This document shows positions 60,979-64,000 of a DNA stretch of 64,000 nucleotides, in pieces. How positions within the stretch are numbered: position 1 is the first letter of the stretch; the number at the start of each line of letters is the position of its first letter. Both the position numbers and the translations under genes were made by a program. The stretch comes from Nageia nagi (Eukaryota > Pinophyta): NCBI GenBank assembly GCA_050084985.1, contig JBITNC010000001.1, positions 186,496,001 to 186,560,000 on the forward strand, read 5' to 3'. The notes under the pieces are model-generated. The model searched no databases. It saw only the letters and a program-made list of their open reading frames with translations, and was not told where the DNA came from.

Positions 60979-63900
60979 ATGGCAACTAAGCCATCACTTG
61001 TGACTATTCATGAAGGGGTGGACATTGATCTCATTGCAATTTAAGAATAATATCTAGAGAATGTTCCTAGAGTTAACTAGATAGAGATGGGGGTGATAAA
61101 TCATATGGATACCTAGTGCACTAATCGCATGAGGATCCTATTCCATCACCTAAAATCCAAAGTTGTGGGTAAGGGTAAATCACTAGATAAGTCTAAGAGG
61201 AATGTCATGATAGATCAAGGCCTGACATATTATGTGCCCTATGAATCCTTCACCTACCTTAAATTGTCGTATGCTATTACACTCAAGCATAGCCCATAAA
61301 GGTATGAAATTAGAGACTTAAAAGAATAACCATAAGATAAGGTAGGGTCTAGATATTAGCCTGAGACATTTCTTGACTATTCTCCTAATACTATGGTGCA
61401 TGCATTTGCGATTCTAATTGATTGGACCTTCCACATTAAAAAATAAATTAATCTAAAGCATGAGGAGGATTTTTATCAAAATCATTCAAAAATATTATAA
61501 TGGATTGATGAAAGATATGAGAGGATATGTACCAAAATATTATAGAGTTATGACATCACCTCCTTAAAAAAATATTAGGATAGGAAGGTCCTACAAGTAT
61601 TAGTGGTCATTCTTGGGAAGAAGACCCAGATAGAAGCAGATGAAACCATTATGAGGATGGCCTTTGATATAATACATGCTCACATATGGTATGACTTTCC
61701 TACTTTCATTTCAAATGAGATAAGGAAAAATATTTTTAAAATAGAAAAATTAGATTTTTGGCATTCTTCATATCTATGGTGGCTCATAGTCCACCTAAAT
61801 CTAGAGGCACTAGTGGAAGGAGGACTTGAAGTTGAACTTGCAACATTGACCATAGAGCCTACACCAATTGATTTGTGATTCATATATTTATCAAGTTTCA
61901 TGGGTAATATTATGAATTTATGGATAAATTCTATGCATTCATGGTACAAATTCTAATAGGTAATGCTCCTCACAAGTTGCGCCAATTGACTATGAGAGAA
62001 GTACAAGGAGGCAACAAGATAGGTGATTGGTATTTTTTGAAACATAGAACTATAATTATAAGGTATGGGTATTTTAAGAACCCATTTTTCCTACCAAAAT
62101 TTATTACTATCCAATTATATTCTATAGAAATGGGTATGTAGATGTATGCAATAGGAACAAAATATGATTCTATGGGTGATTTCAAATCCATTGTTATATT
62201 AGCTACTATAGAAAATTTTACTTTGTTAGAAATAGGCTATAAAGATAGTATAGTTGATTTCATTATACAAAATTTAAAGTTATAATTGGTATATTACTCT
62301 TGAGCATATGACCCACTAGGAGAAATTACAAAGATTATAAAGTCAAATAAAAAGTGCCCAACTTTTATTCATGAGCCTCAACCTAATGTTGAATATTTTG
62401 TAAACCAATATGAACATGAAGCTAAGGCATCCTTAGAGTGGGAGTTTGGAATATTGAATAAAGCTTGGTTAACCCTATAGGGTCCTAGTTGATAGATGAG
62501 TTGGGTTGAGGCCCCAACAAGATTCATTATTTTACCAAATTTAGATTTGAATATACCACCAAGGTTCATCACATTGAAAAATAACATTTTGGTGACTTTC
62601 ACTAGGATAAGTACTATGAAGCTCAATACATGCAAGACCCATTGTTATAGATAGGCAAACCACTCCTAAACAACTTTCAAGGAATATTGATAGGAGATAA
62701 TTAGCCCAAGGCTCAAAGTGCATAGGGGCCAATGAAAAAAGAAGAGGTGGTTGAACCATCTAATTCACTGCAACCATTGAATAATAAGAAGAGAACTCAA
62801 GTTGAAATAGGTACTACTTCCCAATATTCTTCCCTAAAAAGGAGAATAAGAGTCTAGACTTTGGCATAGGCTAACGTACAAGAAGATTTAAATAAGAAAT
62901 AAATACCCAAAAAGAAACCCTGGATCACTTAGTCTAAGGTAACCACAAGTACACAAACTCCATCTCCCATAACAAGTTAGGAATTATCAAAAGCAATCAT
63001 GAGAGAAATAGAAATGTTTGATGTTGAGGAAAGTTAAATATCCCAAAGCAAAAACATCATCATCTACCAAGATGCATAATAATAAATAGGATATGAGGTA
63101 CAACAAGAAGGAGGTATTGTACTCGACATGAGTGGCACTATAGCAGTCAAATATGAAGTAGGTAGAGACAAAGATGATAATGATGATGAAGATCCCAAGA
63201 AGAAAAAGGACTCTAGCCTAATGGATAAGACTCCAAAAAAGGATAAACCCATAGAAGAATAAAGAGAGGAAGTGAAAATATTAGCTTACACTCACAAGAT
63301 AATAGAAGAATCTCCACAGTAAACTTTGGCATCTACTTTAGGAGTAAGTACACAAGAACATTCTTTAATTCCTTTTTCCACAACCTCATAAGAGGAAATT
63401 AAAAGTATTTTTTCAACACAAGTAGTATAGAACATTAATTGGGCAACATTTTTAAGTAAACCCCCTATGGTCCCAAAGCAATAGTCTAGAATTTTGAGTA
63501 GAGTCATAGAAATGAGAGATATAAAAATTGCCCAAATACGTTTCAAAGAAGGGAAACTGTATACTACTTCCATGCCCATAGTGAATGTAAATATGCATAG
63601 TGCCCTAGCTATAGATCAATCATAATTGCTTGTAAATATTTTTGTTGGTTGCTAAAAAAAGCCTCCAATCTATGGAAAATAAAATTGGTAAATTCAATAA
63701 AAAGATAGATGAATAAAAGGAGGACTACTCGCTTAAAGTCAAAATGGTTTTCAAGTTGTAGAATCAAAATAAAGGCCTATTAGAAAAGCAAAAGTTTAAG
63801 TTTGAGAAAAGCCTAGCATAAACTAAGGTTGAGTTGGAAACTACAAGGAAAAAAAAAGATCTAAAATCTCAAGCTACTATGGTAGATAGTCATAAGGGTC

Positions 63901-63995
63901 AATAAACTGAGGAAAGTTGAAAAAGGTAGTAGCAATGAATAAAGTACTTAATGATGATAATTCAAAGCTACTGTAGATAGTGAAATTTTTTAGAA
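60979..63995 (+). pseudogene. Long decayed ORF of unknown family downstream of gypsy 2
   Basis: From the ATG at 60979 (MATKPSLVTIHEGVDIDLIA) one frame can be read for about 900 bases to 61878, with stops that are mostly TAG or TAA. It includes VKY-free text such as NVMIDQGLTYYVPYESFTYL and the open piece at 61603-61878. It continues after a one-base shift near 61.9 kb (MDKFYAFMVQILIGNAP) and after another near 62.6 kb. The last part (62.7-63.9 kb) is rich in charged residues, with a DDNDDEDPKKKKD run and coiled-coil-like text near 63.7-63.85 kb. The ancestral protein would have been about 1000 residues. No catalytic motif was recognised. Possibilities are an extra ORF of a Tat/Ogre-type element or a captured host gene. 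Confidence 0.5.
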
Positions 63996-64000
63996 AATCC

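Noticed and set aside
61680-63579. Several minus-strand frames of 60-95 codons
   Set aside because: They are shadows of the decayed plus-strand ORF, with no family features.

Overview
The window reads as a fragment of a large, AT-rich, transposon-filled seed-plant nuclear genome. The evidence is plant-type decayed Ty3/gypsy elements of the Tat kind (two with a second RNase H), Ty1/copia elements, L1-type LINEs, non-autonomous inverted-repeat elements, and a single-exon TPD1-like secreted cysteine-rich gene with TATA box and AATAAA signals. The heavy decay of elements left in place would suit a gymnosperm or another giant plant genome, but the sequence does not fix the species. Only one convincing intact protein gene is present (24773-25216, minus). 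Nearly all other coding similarity is transposon relic.

Layout: 0.1-2.2 kb, minus-strand gypsy GAG relic. 2.9 kb, degenerate telomere-like repeat. 3.6-4.2 kb, AT-rich minisatellite. 4.9-8.2 kb, minus-strand LINE. 8.2-9.3 kb, ~1-kb inverted-repeat element (T2). 9.3-10.06 kb, unknown decayed ORF. 10.2-14.13 kb, plus-strand 5'-truncated LINE. 14.1-16.6 kb, five ~435-bp tandem repeats. 16.8-17.35 kb, TPD1-like copy A, broken. 17.35-22.6 kb, copied 3' flanks, two MITEs and a truncated copy B. 22.6-30.4 kb, mirror-image arm holding intact copy C, its upstream repeats, the unknown ORF and a plus-strand LINE. 30.4-30.9 kb, orphan promoter copy D. 30.9-35.7 kb, minus-strand copia with a nested hairpin and T3. 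36.9-40.7 kb, plus-strand copia. 41.3-42.3 kb, T1, the best copy of the inverted-repeat family. 45.4-52.2 kb, plus-strand gypsy element 1. 54.4-60.5 kb, plus-strand gypsy element 2. 61.0-64.0 kb, a long decayed ORF of unknown family.

The main structural result is that about 5.86-19.95 kb and 22.31-30.39 kb are two arms of an old inverted duplication centred on the TPD1-like gene. The left arm carries three insertions that the right arm lacks (T2, the 10.2-14.1 kb LINE, MITE M1), so the right arm shows the sites without them. A third, truncated copy (B) and an orphan promoter (D) show further rearrangement. Gene bodies and core promoters of A and C are far more alike (about 2% different by eye) than their flanks (roughly 15-20%), although A has an early stop and has lost its normal end. 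All similarities were judged by eye; no alignment or database search was run.
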